This document shows, piece by piece, positions 10,209-18,426 of a stretch of 64,000 bases of DNA. The notes under the pieces were generated by a model. That model saw only the letters and a list, made by a program, of their open reading frames with translations. It was not told where the DNA came from and made no database searches. Both the position numbers and the translations under genes were made by a program. Source of the stretch: Desulforhabdus amnigena. GTDB lineage: Bacteria > Desulfobacterota > Syntrophobacteria > Syntrophobacterales > Syntrophobacteraceae. The stretch's first letter is position 1, and each line of letters begins with the position of its first letter. The DNA lies in contig NZ_BSDR01000001.1 in NCBI RefSeq assembly GCF_027925305.1, positions 4,420,501 to 4,484,500 of the forward strand. The letters run 5' to 3'.

Positions 10209-10318
10209 GATAGTCCTTGATCAAATCTATTTGAATTGTTTTATCGTAAACGAAACTTTTTAGAAAAGGGTCCATGAAAAGTCAAGAAAAACATCGGACT
10301 CGCAGGTGTCCCTTTCTT

Positions 10319-10348
10319 ATCCGCAGATTGGGCAGATTTCCGCAGATG
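10319..10348. repeat. R3 ATCTGCG-type repeat, copy in the hisS upstream region
   Basis: A plus-strand stretch made of ATCCGCAGATT, GGGCAGATT and CCGCAGATG units. It is one of about fifteen copies of a ~30-bp element in the window, read here in the orientation complementary to ATCTGCGGAT. Confidence 0.75.
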
Positions 10349-10410
10349 AAAAAAACCTTCTTCAATCAATGTTTCCAATGGATATCCTTCATTTTATCCA
10401 AACTACCAAT

Positions 10411-10439
10411 TTGAATAAGGCAATGTTTCTGCTTATATA
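10411..10439 (+). promoter_or_regulatory. Candidate sigma70-type promoter
   Basis: TTGAAT, a 17-base spacer and TATATA, placed 87 bases upstream of the ATG at 10526. Spacing is optimal and both hexamers are close to consensus. Prediction by eye only. Confidence 0.4.
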
Positions 10440-10525
10440 TAAAAAGCTTTGGATTCCCGGGAATGCGGGACAAGACCATAATCTCTTTTTTCCTTAAGAA
10501 AAACAATCTCTTCCGGGCGGGAGAT

Positions 10526-11335
10526 ATGAAGCGACCAAAACTGGCTTTGTGTAATTTTATCTCTGACGTGAACGAGCTGAGAAGATTTGCATTGGCTCAC
10601 GGATTCGATGGCGTGGATTGGACTTTCAAAATCGAAGATCTGCCTGAAACTCCCATGGAGGAAACCCGGTTGTTGAAAACCGTTTCGCGTCTGCAACCGC
10701 TGGATGTGCGCTACCATTGTGCTTTCGACGGCCTGGACCCGGGAGATGCCGACCCGCAAAGGGCCCGTACCGCTCGGGAAGCTTTCAGGAAGGCGTGCCG
10801 TGTCGTTTCCAAAATGAATGGAAAATACATGACCGTGCATCTCGGGTTGGGGCGGACTTCCATGGAGGACCTGCTTTGGGATGAGACGGTGAGAGAACTG
10901 GCCGAACTGGTCCGTTACGCCAGGTTTCTTGGAATTCGTCTTTGCCTGGAAAACCTCGCGAGCGGATGGTCGAGCCGTCCGGAACTCTTCGAAAAACTGG
11001 TACGAAAGTCCGGGGCCGGTGTAACCCTCGATATCGGTCATGCGAGGGTATGCCGTTCTGTGGAGAGTCAGCATTATGCCTTTGAGGATTTTATCCTGCC
11101 TCATGCGGAATGCATTCATAATGCTCATGTCTATCATGAGGAGCGCAAAGATGGGCATGTTCCTCCTGAGAATCTCGAAGATATCGTCGATCGCCTTGAA
11201 CTTCTGAATGCCTTGCCATGTGACTGGTGGGTCCTGGAGTTGCGTGAAGAGGAGGCCCTTTGCTCGACCCGGAAAGTGGTGGAAGAGTTTTTTCTCAGTG
11301 AGCGCCGAGTCCCCTCCCTCGAAAATTCGGGCTGA
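10526..11335 (+). CDS. Sugar phosphate isomerase/epimerase-like TIM barrel protein
   Basis: Xylose isomerase-like TIM barrel (AP endonuclease family 2 fold), about 269 residues. Motifs include the opening LALCNFISDVNELRRFA, TVHLGLGRTSMEDLLW, the LCLENLASGWSS strand with a metal-ligand Glu, and VTLDIGHARV with Asp and His typical of the metal site. I use ATG 10526, preceded by GGGAG, because an upstream start at 10463 would add residues unlike the fold. It is monocistronic, and no neighbour indicates a substrate; sugar isomerase, epimerase or endonuclease IV-like roles are all possible. Confidence 0.72.
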   Translation: MKRPKLALCNFISDVNELRRFALAHGFDGVDWTFKIEDLPETPMEETRLLKTVSRLQPLDVRYHCAFDGLDPGDADPQRARTAREAFRKACRVVSKMNGKYMTVHLGLGRTSMEDLLWDETVRELAELVRYARFLGIRLCLENLASGWSSRPELFEKLVRKSGAGVTLDIGHARVCRSVESQHYAFEDFILPHAECIHNAHVYHEERKDGHVPPENLEDIVDRLELLNALPCDWWVLELREEEALCSTRKVVEEFFLSERRVPSLENSG

Positions 11336-11439
11336 CATGAAAAATATGTCTGTTCTACCTGTACGAGTGGTTGTCCGATGAAATAATGCTTTTGAATTTA
11401 GGTATGTTGGCTATCCTGAAGCATATCGGAAAAATTAGT

Positions 11440-11468
11440 TTGTATTGGTCGAGAGCTGAGAGTATAAT
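11440..11468 (+). promoter_or_regulatory. Candidate promoter of the HdrD-like gene
   Basis: TTGTAT, exactly 17 bases, then a perfect TATAAT, 157 bases before the ATG at 11626. It is the best promoter-like sequence in the 290-bp gap upstream of this gene. The long leader that follows shows no feature I recognise. Confidence 0.45.
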
Positions 11469-11625
11469 GATTTGTGAATTTTAGTTTATAAAGGCTGAGG
11501 CCAATCATTCAGAGTAACTATGAACCGTTGCCTGTTTTTTGATGTTTTATTTTCACTGAACGGCGGCGACGAGAGATGAAATTTGATGCCCCGAAAGAAG
11601 TGAGGACCTTTAGAAAGGAATAGCC

Positions 11626-12945
11626 ATGGAAGCGATAGAACGTAAGCATCTCCCGGACTCCATTCAGCAATACCTATCGAATTATGACCTGAATCTGTGC
11701 CTGACCTGTGGTACCTGCACAAACGGTTGTCCCATTACAGGAGATCCGGGCGCAGAAGGTTTGGATACTCGAAAAGTGCTGCGTATGCTGGCCTTCGGCA
11801 TGATAGATGAGGTGGTGGATGCCAAATTTCCCTGGCTCTGCACGGGATGCGGCCGCTGCGTGCATGCCTGTCCCATGAACATCGATATCGTGGGTATCAT
11901 GGCGAAGATGAAAAACCTGAGGCCTCGCGACAAGGTGCCGGGAATCCTGCATAAGGGTGTTGCAAATGTTCTCGAGACCGGAAACAATATGGCCATTCCC
12001 CAGGAGGATTATTTCTTCCTCATGGCCGACATGGGTACGGAACTCTCCGAGGAATTGCCGGGTTTCTATGTCCCCATCGATAAGGACAACGCGGACATCC
12101 TCTTTTTCCCCAATTCCAAGGAAGTCTTTGCAGACAACGATGACATGATCTGGTGGTGGAAGATCTTCTACGCAGCCAGAGAAAACTGGACCATTCCCTC
12201 TACAAATTGGGAAGCTGTGGACTGGGGGCTTTTCACAGGCAATTTTGAAGCGACCAAGATACTGGCCAAGCGAAAAATCGATTTCGTAAAGCAGCACAAT
12301 ATCGCTCGCATGATCATGCCGGATTGCGGTGGTGGTTCCTATGGCTGCCGCAAGGGCATGAAGGCATGTGTGGAGGAAGACCCCAACAACAAGATCAATC
12401 ACATTTACCTCTATGATTATCTTAAGGAAATCATAGCCAACGGGCGGATCAAGCTCGATAAGAGCGTGTATGCCGGCAAGACTTTCACCTGGCATGACAG
12501 CTGTAAACACGGCCGCGAACTGGAACGTGCTTTCGGCTACGGCTATTATGACGAACCGCGTTGGATCATCCAGCAGTGCGTGGATAACTTTGTTGAAATG
12601 GAACCGACCCGTAGCCTCAACTACTGCTGCGGAGCGGGCGGTGGAATGTGGCCGGGACCCTATGAAGCAGAGTCCGCCTATCACGGTCGCTTCAAGTATC
12701 AGCAGATCAAGAACAGCGGTGCCGATGTTGTCGTCATGGGATGTTCCAATTGTCATGACATGATGAAGAAGCGCCTGCCCAAGTTCTATAAGGATTGTAA
12801 CTATGAAGTGAAATACATCTGGGAACTGGTGGCGGACTGCCTGGTCATCGACCCGTGGACGGATGAAGAGATCGCCAAAGCCAAAGCGGAAGCCAAGGCT
12901 CAATGGGACAGGCTGGGAGTGGAAATCGAGGAGGAAGAAGAGTAG
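11626..12945 (+). CDS. HdrD/DsrK-like iron-sulfur oxidoreductase
   Basis: A 439-residue cytoplasmic Fe-S protein of the heterodisulfide reductase D type. Two ferredoxin-like clusters are visible: CLTCGTCTNGCP near residue 25 and CTGCGRCVHACP near residue 72. The C-terminal half has one canonical CCG domain (HDSC, then CCGAGGG, then GCSNC), the ligand set of the noncubane 4Fe-4S centre of HdrB/HdrD, and an earlier atypical DCGGGSYGC segment. Such proteins pass electrons between quinones or ferredoxin and thiols in sulfate reducers and syntrophs. There is no hdrE/dsrM membrane partner or hdrA next to it, so its partner is unknown. GAAAGGAAT precedes the start, and the acidic tail ends EEEEE. 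Confidence 0.85.
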   Translation: MEAIERKHLPDSIQQYLSNYDLNLCLTCGTCTNGCPITGDPGAEGLDTRKVLRMLAFGMIDEVVDAKFPWLCTGCGRCVHACPMNIDIVGIMAKMKNLRPRDKVPGILHKGVANVLETGNNMAIPQEDYFFLMADMGTELSEELPGFYVPIDKDNADILFFPNSKEVFADNDDMIWWWKIFYAARENWTIPSTNWEAVDWGLFTGNFEATKILAKRKIDFVKQHNIARMIMPDCGGGSYGCRKGMKACVEEDPNNKINHIYLYDYLKEIIANGRIKLDKSVYAGKTFTWHDSCKHGRELERAFGYGYYDEPRWIIQQCVDNFVEMEPTRSLNYCCGAGGGMWPGPYEAESAYHGRFKYQQIKNSGADVVVMGCSNCHDMMKKRLPKFYKDCNYEVKYIWELVADCLVIDPWTDEEIAKAKAEAKAQWDRLGVEIEEEEE

Positions 12946-13085
12946 GGATCTTTCGATCTGCTTTCTGAGGTTTCACTCCGGGTGCGATCGGGTATGCTGA
13001 AATACGAATGGCTGGATCGATCGTATGGGGCGGCATTTTTTAGCGCCGCCGGATATGTTGGTGGTGTTTTTTGTACGGCTTTGTT

Positions 13086-13105
13086 CTGCCCTCGCAAGAG
13101 GGCAG
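13086..13105 (+). terminator. Perfect GCAA-tetraloop hairpin
   Basis: CTGCCCTC, GCAA, GAGGGCAG: an 8-bp perfect stem with a GNRA tetraloop, 141 bases after the HdrD-like stop. Only TTTG follows, so it could be a weak terminator or an RNA-stabilising hairpin. Confidence 0.45.
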
Positions 13106-13114
13106 TTTGAGCAA

Positions 13115-13214
13115 ATGGAAAAAGTTGCGTGCATCTCCCTTTTTAGCTCTGGATGTGGCGCTGGCTCCGTCGCAAATTCTCTCCCCTGCTGGGGAAATGC
13201 ACGGCTTTTTCCAT
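13115..13214. other. Long bulged stem in an intergenic region
   Basis: ATGGAAAAAG (13115-13124) pairs with CTTTTTCCAT (13205-13214), and after a small bulge CGTGCAT (13128-13134) pairs with ATGCACG (13197-13203). The enclosed 62 bases contain a smaller TCCCC/GGGGA hairpin. This is the only clear structure in the 525-bp gap 12946-13470 apart from the hairpin at 13086. It could be a structured RNA, a leader or a decayed MITE; I see no match to a known RNA family. Confidence 0.4.
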
Positions 13215-13470
13215 GAGACGTATTTCAACGGGAAGTCTTACGCTCATCGTCTGCCTCTTTTCCGACTTTCGATCCTTCGCCGATTCTGAATTTCCACCCT
13301 TTTCATACCCCCCGCGAAATGTTTCCCTCAGAATCCATCGTCTTGAGAGAGGGCGGAAAGATCGTGCCATCAAAAAAGATGGACACGTCGAGCATCCAGC
13401 CACCGTTTTCGATCTTTCAGACCGGGTTTGCATGAAGCGCTGCCAGGTGTGATGGAAAGGGGGAATTGTT

Positions 13471-14130
13471 TTGATGATCATGAGGGACGTACCCGATTTC
13501 TGGCAAACCAAGCCGACGGACAGGTTTGTTCTCAAGTGGATCAAGTGTCATTTGTCGGCAAAAATCACTCCGAGGCTCATACATGTACAGTGGCTCCATC
13601 CCTGGATGATCACCCTCGCCTCGGCATGCTTGGGGATGCTGGCTGGAGTGATTTTTGCCGTGGGCTGGGGATGGCTCGCCGGATGCGTTGCGGCATGTGC
13701 GCAGGTCCTGGATGGGGTCGATGGCCAGTTGGCACGCCTTACGGATCGACAGAGCAAAGGAGGGGCGTTCTGGGATTCCGTTCTGGACCGGTACGCCGAT
13801 GGGGCCATGGTGATCGGCCTTGGCATCTATCTTTACCGCCTGCCTTTTCCCATGCCGTCCTGGCTTCTCGTTATTCTTGCAGCGCTGGCCCTTATCGGCA
13901 GTAATCTCATCAGTTACTCCACCGCCCGTGGCGATGCGCTCGGCCTGGATCTCGGGCCTCCGACTCTCGCCAGCAAGGGGACACGCGCCAGCGTGACGAT
14001 CCTTTGTGCCTGGGGGAGCCTCTTCTGGGCGGGATTGCCCATCGTAGCGCTTTTCTACCTGGTTGTGCATCCCAACGCAGTGGTCATCAAACGCCTCATG
14101 CGCACCCTTCGCAGCACCCAACCGCTTTGA
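13471..14130 (+). CDS. CDP-alcohol phosphatidyltransferase family protein
   Basis: Integral membrane enzyme that transfers a phospho-alcohol from a CDP-linked donor. The full signature D-x2-D-G-x2-A-R-x8-G-x3-D-x3-D is present as DGVDGQLAR, eight residues, G, AFWD, SVLD. Several hydrophobic helices surround it (HPWMITLASACLGMLAGVIF; SWLLVILAALALIG), consistent with six membrane spans in about 219 residues. The substrate cannot be read from the motif: phosphatidyl-glycerol-phosphate, -inositol or other head groups are possible. The next gene, 34 bp downstream, is a nucleotidyltransferase that could make the CDP or other nucleotide donor. Confidence 0.88.
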   Translation: MMIMRDVPDFWQTKPTDRFVLKWIKCHLSAKITPRLIHVQWLHPWMITLASACLGMLAGVIFAVGWGWLAGCVAACAQVLDGVDGQLARLTDRQSKGGAFWDSVLDRYADGAMVIGLGIYLYRLPFPMPSWLLVILAALALIGSNLISYSTARGDALGLDLGPPTLASKGTRASVTILCAWGSLFWAGLPIVALFYLVVHPNAVVIKRLMRTLRSTQPL

Positions 14131-14164
14131 TGCCTTCACGGTTTTCAGCCTATACGAGGGGAAA

Positions 14165-14722
14165 ATGGTCGAACTGGGAGTGATTCACGGCCGGTTTCAT
14201 GTTCTTCATAACGATCATCTCAAGTATCTTCTTGCCGGAAAAGCCCGGTGCCGGCATCTCGTTGTGGGGATCACCAATCCCGATCCCCTCCTGACACGGG
14301 ACGATGCCGCTGATCCTCACCGGAGCAGCCCCCAGGCGAATCCGCTGACTTATTTCGAACGTTATTCCATGACCCGGAATGTTTTGATCGAGGCCGGCGT
14401 CCACCATCTCGATTTTTCCATAGTCCCTTTCCCCATAAATCTGCCTGAACTGTATCGATACTACGTGCCCATGGACGCCCTTTTCTTTCTGACCATTTAC
14501 GACGAATGGGGACGCAGAAAGCTGGATCGGTTCCGGAGCATGGGGCTCAGAACAGAAGTGCTGTGGGAGAAAAAACGGGAAGACAAAGGCTTGAGCGCCA
14601 GCGATATCCGCAGGAGCATGGCTTTGGGCGAGCCCTGGGAACATCTCGTGCCCCCGGCGACTGCGGCCCTCATGCATCTATGGAATATACCGGAAAGGCT
14701 GAGAACTCTTCAATCATTCTAG
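14165..14722 (+). CDS. Nucleotidyltransferase of the NMN-adenylyl/cytidylyl transferase fold
   Basis: A 185-residue protein of the HxGH superfamily. The N-terminus VIHGRFHVLHNDHLKYL has the expected position of the catalytic HxGH, but the glycine is replaced (HNDH). The C-terminal DKGLSASDIRRSMALG corresponds to the ISTxR phosphate-binding motif. The length fits NadM-type nicotinamide-nucleotide adenylyltransferases, but the pairing with a CDP-alcohol phosphotransferase suggests a cytidylyltransferase as an alternative. GAGGGG lies five bases before the ATG. Confidence in the fold is good, in the substrate low. Confidence 0.7.
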   Translation: MVELGVIHGRFHVLHNDHLKYLLAGKARCRHLVVGITNPDPLLTRDDAADPHRSSPQANPLTYFERYSMTRNVLIEAGVHHLDFSIVPFPINLPELYRYYVPMDALFFLTIYDEWGRRKLDRFRSMGLRTEVLWEKKREDKGLSASDIRRSMALGEPWEHLVPPATAALMHLWNIPERLRTLQSF

Positions 14723-14726
14723 GGCG

Positions 14727-14869
14727 TGTACGCAAACTCGCCTTACTCCTATGATGGCCGTCACCCCGGCGAAAGCCGGGGTCCAGAAAGCCTGATAGAA
14801 TCTGGATTCCGGCTTTCGCCGGAATGACGTAACGCCTATCATTCCAAGGAGCTACTAAGTTTGCGTACA
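14727..14869. repeat. Long inverted repeat element R5, copy 1
   Basis: About 143 bp with TGTACGCAAACT at the left end and its complement AGTTTGCGTACA at the right. Inside, GTCACCCCGGCGAAAGCC and GGCTTTCGCCGGAATGAC form long inverted arms. It begins five bases after the nucleotidyltransferase stop. A relative with different outer ends lies at 55297-55432. Confidence 0.8.
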
Positions 14870-14906
14870 GAGCCTAGCGCCGATATTTCCGAAATCGTAT
14901 TTCCCC

Positions 14907-15110
14907 TCAAATCTTTTTTTCCATTACGAGCCTGGCAAAATGTTCAAAGGACCGGTCGTAAGTTTTCTCGGCATCTTTTGAAAAACAGCACCCCGGCAAC
15001 TCCCGGTTTTTCAAATGGTATCGGATGCAGTCGCAGCACACCCCCTTTCGGGAACATGGGTCGTAACTGCAGGGGCAGTTCTTGAGGTTTTGCTCCTTTT
15101 TACATTCCAT
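14907..15110 (-). CDS. Cysteine-rich DUF6485-like protein
   Basis: A 67-residue protein with eight cysteines, mainly in CPCSYDPCSRKGVCCDCIRY and in PGCCF, a pattern I associate with the DUF6485 family; this suggests metal or Fe-S binding. The start is ATG 15110 with AGGAG eight bases upstream. That Shine-Dalgarno sequence overlaps the TAG stop of the small membrane protein gene before it, so the two are coupled. Function unknown. Confidence 0.72.
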   Translation of the reverse strand: MECKKEQNLKNCPCSYDPCSRKGVCCDCIRYHLKNRELPGCCFSKDAEKTYDRSFEHFARLVMEKKI

Positions 15111-15121
15111 GAAAACCACTC

Positions 15122-15304
15122 CTAATGAGCACGGCCCGAGGCCTTTCCTCCCTTGATGATGACCACACTCATCGCGCAGAGAAGTATCAGTTCATAGACC
15201 AGTATTGCCGGCCAGTTTCCCAGGAGGGACCAAACGAGACCTCCTCCCACGATTCCGGGAACTCCCGTCAGAATGAACATTCCCAATCTCCATGGCCAGT
15301 TCAT
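15122..15304 (-). CDS. Small two-helix membrane protein
   Basis: A 60-residue hydrophobic protein with two predicted membrane helices (LGMFILTGVPGIVGGGLVWSL region and WPAILVYELILLCAMSVVII) and a basic tail. GGGGA lies seven bases before the ATG, and its stop overlaps the ribosome-binding site of the DUF6485-like gene. No family recognised. Confidence 0.6.
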   Translation of the reverse strand: MNWPWRLGMFILTGVPGIVGGGLVWSLLGNWPAILVYELILLCAMSVVIIKGGKASGRAH

Positions 15305-15775
15305 GATATATCCCCTTGTATGAAATTGATTTCAATCATACCGAACCGTTTTCTTTTCGTTTGCCCAAACGGAAAAATACATCCGTATTCCATATGGATG
15401 GATGCTTCGTCGTGGGCTGCCGGACCATGAAAACATACCGATTTCACGGTGCATCTTTTTAGCATAAGGAATTGTCCCGATCAATGAATTAGAGCGTGGC
15501 TGCTCCTGAGCGGCCTTGAGTTCTTGCCCTGGGAGAACCGCTGGTGATAGGATGATTTCCGGAACCCTGTTCTTCTGAAATGTCGTTTGGGTTTCGCTTT
15601 TGCCGACATCTTTTTTGATCCGTACCGCAGAGGTATGCTTCTTTTGCTTCCGGAAGGTCATTTCCCGGGAGAAAAACGCAGTGGCGCACAAAAAGCAAAT
15701 GAAATATATACTGCGAACGGCTTGTGCGGCGTGTAAATGGAAATCTTTGAAACTTGAGAGGATTGTCGTTTTATT
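15305..15775. other. Gap upstream of tsaD without a recognised feature
   Basis: A 471-bp stretch between the divergent small membrane gene and tsaD. Reading frames on either strand lack family resemblance, and no repeat family of this window, tRNA or strong hairpin is apparent. It probably holds promoters for both directions. Confidence 0.4.
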
Positions 15776-16798
15776 ATGTTGATACTGGGGGTGGAGAGTT
15801 CCTGTGATGAAACAGCCGCTGCTGTTGTGGAAGATGGGAAAAAAATTCTTTCCGATGTGATTGCAAGCCAGGTTGCCGTCCACAGCCCGTATGGGGGCGT
15901 TGTCCCCGAGCTTGCATCCAGAAAACATGTGGAAGCCATCCTGCCGGTCATTGCTCAGGCATTGGAAGAAGCCCGGGTTGGGGCGGAGGATCTGGATGCC
16001 ATCGCGGTGACGCAGGGGCCCGGCCTGGTGGGAGCTTTGCTGGTGGGGATTGGCGCCGCCAAAGCAATGGCTTACGCGCTAGGCAAGCCCCTGATTCCTG
16101 TGAGCCATCTGGAAGGACACATGCACGCGGCATTCCTGGGGCAGACTTCTCCCCGGGAATCTTTTGTCTGCCTGGTAGTTTCGGGAGGGCACACCGCTCT
16201 CTACCGGGTGGACCCCGATGGAAAAAATCATTTCCTGGGGGCCACACGCGACGATGCTGCGGGGGAAGCTTTCGACAAAGTCGCCAAGCTCCTGGGGTTG
16301 GGATATCCGGGGGGTATCGAAATAGATCGGCTCGCCGTAAAGGGGAATCCCCATGCCATTGCGTTTCCCAAGGCTTTTATGGAAAAAGATTCCCTGGAAT
16401 TCAGTTTCAGCGGACTCAAGACGGCTGTTGCCAATTTTGTCCGCCACCACGGTCTTCCCGCCGGTGAAAACGAATCGCCTTCCTATCGCATTGAAGATCT
16501 CGTGGCGAGCTTCCAGGAGACGGTCGTGGACGTCCTGGTGACCAAGACGGTGCGGGCTGCGAACCTCACGGGAACAAAAGATGTCGCCGTGGTAGGGGGG
16601 GTCGCCGCCAATAGCCGTCTGAGGCAGCGACTGACGGGAGCGGCTTTCGAGCATCAGTTGAATTTACACCTGCCGCCCTTGCGTTTGTGCACAGACAATG
16701 CCGTAATGATCGCTGCCGCAGGTTTCACCGTTTGGAAACGCTCCGGCTTCTGCCTCGATCCACTGGAACTAGACGCGGTTTCACGATGGCATGTATAG
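15776..16798 (+). CDS. tsaD: tRNA threonylcarbamoyladenosine biosynthesis protein TsaD
   Basis: Kae1/Gcp ATPase-fold subunit that transfers threonylcarbamoyl to A37 of ANN-decoding tRNAs, together with TsaB and TsaE. The 340-residue length is normal. Motifs include VESSCDETAAAVV at the N-terminus, the metal-binding HLEGHMHAA, the phosphate loop VSGGHTALYRV, DDAAGEAFDKVAKLLGLGYPG and GGVAANSRLR near the C-terminus. TTGAGAGGA lies upstream. No tsaB or tsaE is adjacent. It is followed directly by a heptamer repeat array. Confidence 0.97.
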   Translation: MLILGVESSCDETAAAVVEDGKKILSDVIASQVAVHSPYGGVVPELASRKHVEAILPVIAQALEEARVGAEDLDAIAVTQGPGLVGALLVGIGAAKAMAYALGKPLIPVSHLEGHMHAAFLGQTSPRESFVCLVVSGGHTALYRVDPDGKNHFLGATRDDAAGEAFDKVAKLLGLGYPGGIEIDRLAVKGNPHAIAFPKAFMEKDSLEFSFSGLKTAVANFVRHHGLPAGENESPSYRIEDLVASFQETVVDVLVTKTVRAANLTGTKDVAVVGGVAANSRLRQRLTGAAFEHQLNLHLPPLRLCTDNAVMIAAAGFTVWKRSGFCLDPLELDAVSRWHV

Positions 16799-16810
16799 CC
16801 GCTTCGCGGC

Positions 16811-17000
16811 GAATGGCTGATGGCTGATGGCTGATGGCTGATGGCTGATGGCTGATGGCTGATGGCTGATGGTTGATGGCTGATGGCTGATGGCTGATGG
16901 TTGATGGCTCATGGCTGATGGTTGATGGCTCATGGCTGATGGTTGATGGCTCATGGCGAATGGCGAATGGCGAATGGCGAATGGCGAATGGCGAATGGCA
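16811..17000. repeat. Heptamer array R2 (ATGGCTG type) after tsaD
   Basis: About 27 near-perfect 7-bp units: runs of ATGGCTG, interspersed ATGGTTG and ATGGCTC, and a terminal block of ATGGCGA. It starts about a dozen bases after the tsaD stop. The complement reads CAGCCAT/GAGCCAT, the same units seen in opposite orientation at 17376, 25446 and 27150. Confidence 0.95.
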
Positions 17001-17100
17001 CGGGGGGATATGACATCATTTGATCAGACGTTTAGATAAATCAGGATACTGCGGTGGGCTTGTTTTTTTCCCCAAGCCCCATGCACGAATACCTTCATCT

Positions 17101-17252
17101 TTGGTACTGGTCTTCGTAATTACTCAGCCGTTTACCCATACGTTTTCGTAAGAGCGGCATCCTGCCGCGACAAGGTGTGCGGTTGCCGGTTCCTGTCACG
17201 GATGGAAACCGTTCATACAAAGAAATGGCCGCGTATTTACAATTTTCGGTAC
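17101..17252. repeat. R4 REP-like element, copy 1
   Basis: About 150 bp containing GAGCGGCATCCTGCCGCGAC and TCCTGTCACGGATGGAAACC. Close copies lie at 43411-43563 and, inverted, at 46255-46409; a partial copy lies at 55198-55290. It directly precedes an R1 copy, forming an R4-R1 composite. The GTAGGAGCGGC...GCCGCGAC core resembles REP sequences common in other Proteobacteria. Confidence 0.85.
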
Positions 17253-17367
17253 TTAGAGCCTATCCGAAAACCTACCCCGGCAGCGACACCCCCCTTTAAT
17301 TCCCCCCTCGAGGGGGGACCAAGGGGGGTGTCGCAAAGTCCACAGGTGGTTTCTGGATAGGTACTTA
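17253..17367. repeat. R1 palindromic MITE-like element, copy B
   Basis: TTAGAGCCTATCCGAAAACC at the left, centre CCCCCCTCGAGGGGGG, TCTGGATAGGTACTTA at the right. TA occurs at both outer ends. Confidence 0.85.
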
Positions 17368-17375
17368 GACTATTT

Positions 17376-17476
17376 TCCATCAACCATGAACCATGAACCA
17401 TCAACCATGAACCATGAGCCATCAACCATGAGCCATGAACCATGAGCCATCAACCATCAACCATGAGCCATCAGCT
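17376..17476. repeat. Heptamer array R2 (CCATGAA/CCATCAA type) abutting rsmA
   Basis: About 14 units of CCATGAA, CCATCAA and CCATGAG, ending six bases before the rsmA ATG. The array is in frame with rsmA and open, so it could add an N-terminal extension from 17435. Confidence 0.93.
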
Positions 17477-17482
17477 ACTTCT

Positions 17483-18352
17483 ATGAATTATCTTACTCCT
17501 CAACAGTATTTTCGACTCCAGGGCACGCGGCCGCGAAAGCGCTTCGGGCAGCATTTTCTGTCGCAACTGAAGACGGCCGAACTCATTGTACGGAATGCCG
17601 ATCTCGAATCTTCGGACGTGGTCGTGGAAGTGGGCCCCGGGCTCGGCGCTCTCACCCAGTTCATTCTCCCCAAAGTTCGCTGCCTTCACCTGGTTGAATT
17701 GGACCGGGACCTGGCCCAATACTTGGTGAAGGCGACTCCGCCTTCACCCTGCATCTTTGAAGTGCATCAGCAGGATGTCTTGACCTTCGATTTTCAGTCT
17801 CTGGCGCAAACCGAAGGACAAGGGCTCGTGATCCTGGGCAACCTGCCCTACAATATCAGTTCTCCCCTTGTCTTTCATCTGCTGGACTCCCTTTCAGTCA
17901 TCAAACGGGCGGTCTTCATGGTACAAAAAGAAGTGGGAGAGCGCCTGGCTGCGAAACCGGGAACCAAGGATTACGGCGTCCTTTCTGTGCTCCTCGGGGT
18001 CTGCGCCCGGGTGACCCCCCTTTTTACCGTCGGGCCGGGACAGTTTTACCCGCCGCCTCAAGTGGATTCCCTGGTTTTGCGCATAGACTTTTTCCGGGAT
18101 TCCTTTGAAGAGCCTCCTTCTTTCAAGTTCCTGCGAAACATGGTCAACGCAGCATTCCAGCAGAGGCGAAAGACGCTTCAAAACAGTCTCAAAAGCCTTT
18201 TCGGGGGGGATAGGGAACTCCTGGAGCGGGCTTTTGAGGAAATGGGAATCGACCCCAGGAGGCGCCCGGAGACCCTCAGTCCGGAAGAATTTCTGCACCT
18301 GGCTAGAATCATGCAAGCGGGGCTGCAGAAAAAAGGGGGAAGGGCCGGTTGA
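17483..18352 (+). CDS. rsmA: 16S rRNA adenine dimethyltransferase RsmA/KsgA
   Basis: Dimethylates A1518 and A1519 of 16S rRNA with SAM. The product has 289 residues from ATG 17483 (MNYLTPQQYF). Motifs are PRKRFGQHFL, the SAM-binding VVEVGPGLGALT, VILGNLPYNISSPL (the NLPY catalytic motif) and AAFQQRRKTLQNSL near the C-terminus. No Shine-Dalgarno sequence is visible, since the heptamer array ends six bases upstream; an in-frame start inside the array (17435) would add repeat-encoded residues. The stop lies in a CCGGTTGAGC/GCTCAACGG hairpin. It converges with the LysR gene. Confidence 0.96.
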   Translation: MNYLTPQQYFRLQGTRPRKRFGQHFLSQLKTAELIVRNADLESSDVVVEVGPGLGALTQFILPKVRCLHLVELDRDLAQYLVKATPPSPCIFEVHQQDVLTFDFQSLAQTEGQGLVILGNLPYNISSPLVFHLLDSLSVIKRAVFMVQKEVGERLAAKPGTKDYGVLSVLLGVCARVTPLFTVGPGQFYPPPQVDSLVLRIDFFRDSFEEPPSFKFLRNMVNAAFQQRRKTLQNSLKSLFGGDRELLERAFEEMGIDPRRRPETLSPEEFLHLARIMQAGLQKKGGRAG

Positions 18353-18426
18353 GCTTGCTCAACGGAATCGGATCGATATCCCTTCCGCACCGGCGGGAAA
18401 AAAGAGCGGCATCGTGGCGCCGACGC

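Noticed and set aside
13417-14139. A 240-codon minus-strand frame
   Set aside because: It is antisense to a gene carrying a complete CDP-alcohol phosphotransferase signature.
15305-15775. A small RNA such as SRP RNA or tRNA upstream of tsaD
   Set aside because: No conserved loop, tRNA arm or strong fold could be recognised.
16811-17000. CRISPR array
   Set aside because: The units are contiguous 7-bp repeats without spacers, and no cas gene is present.
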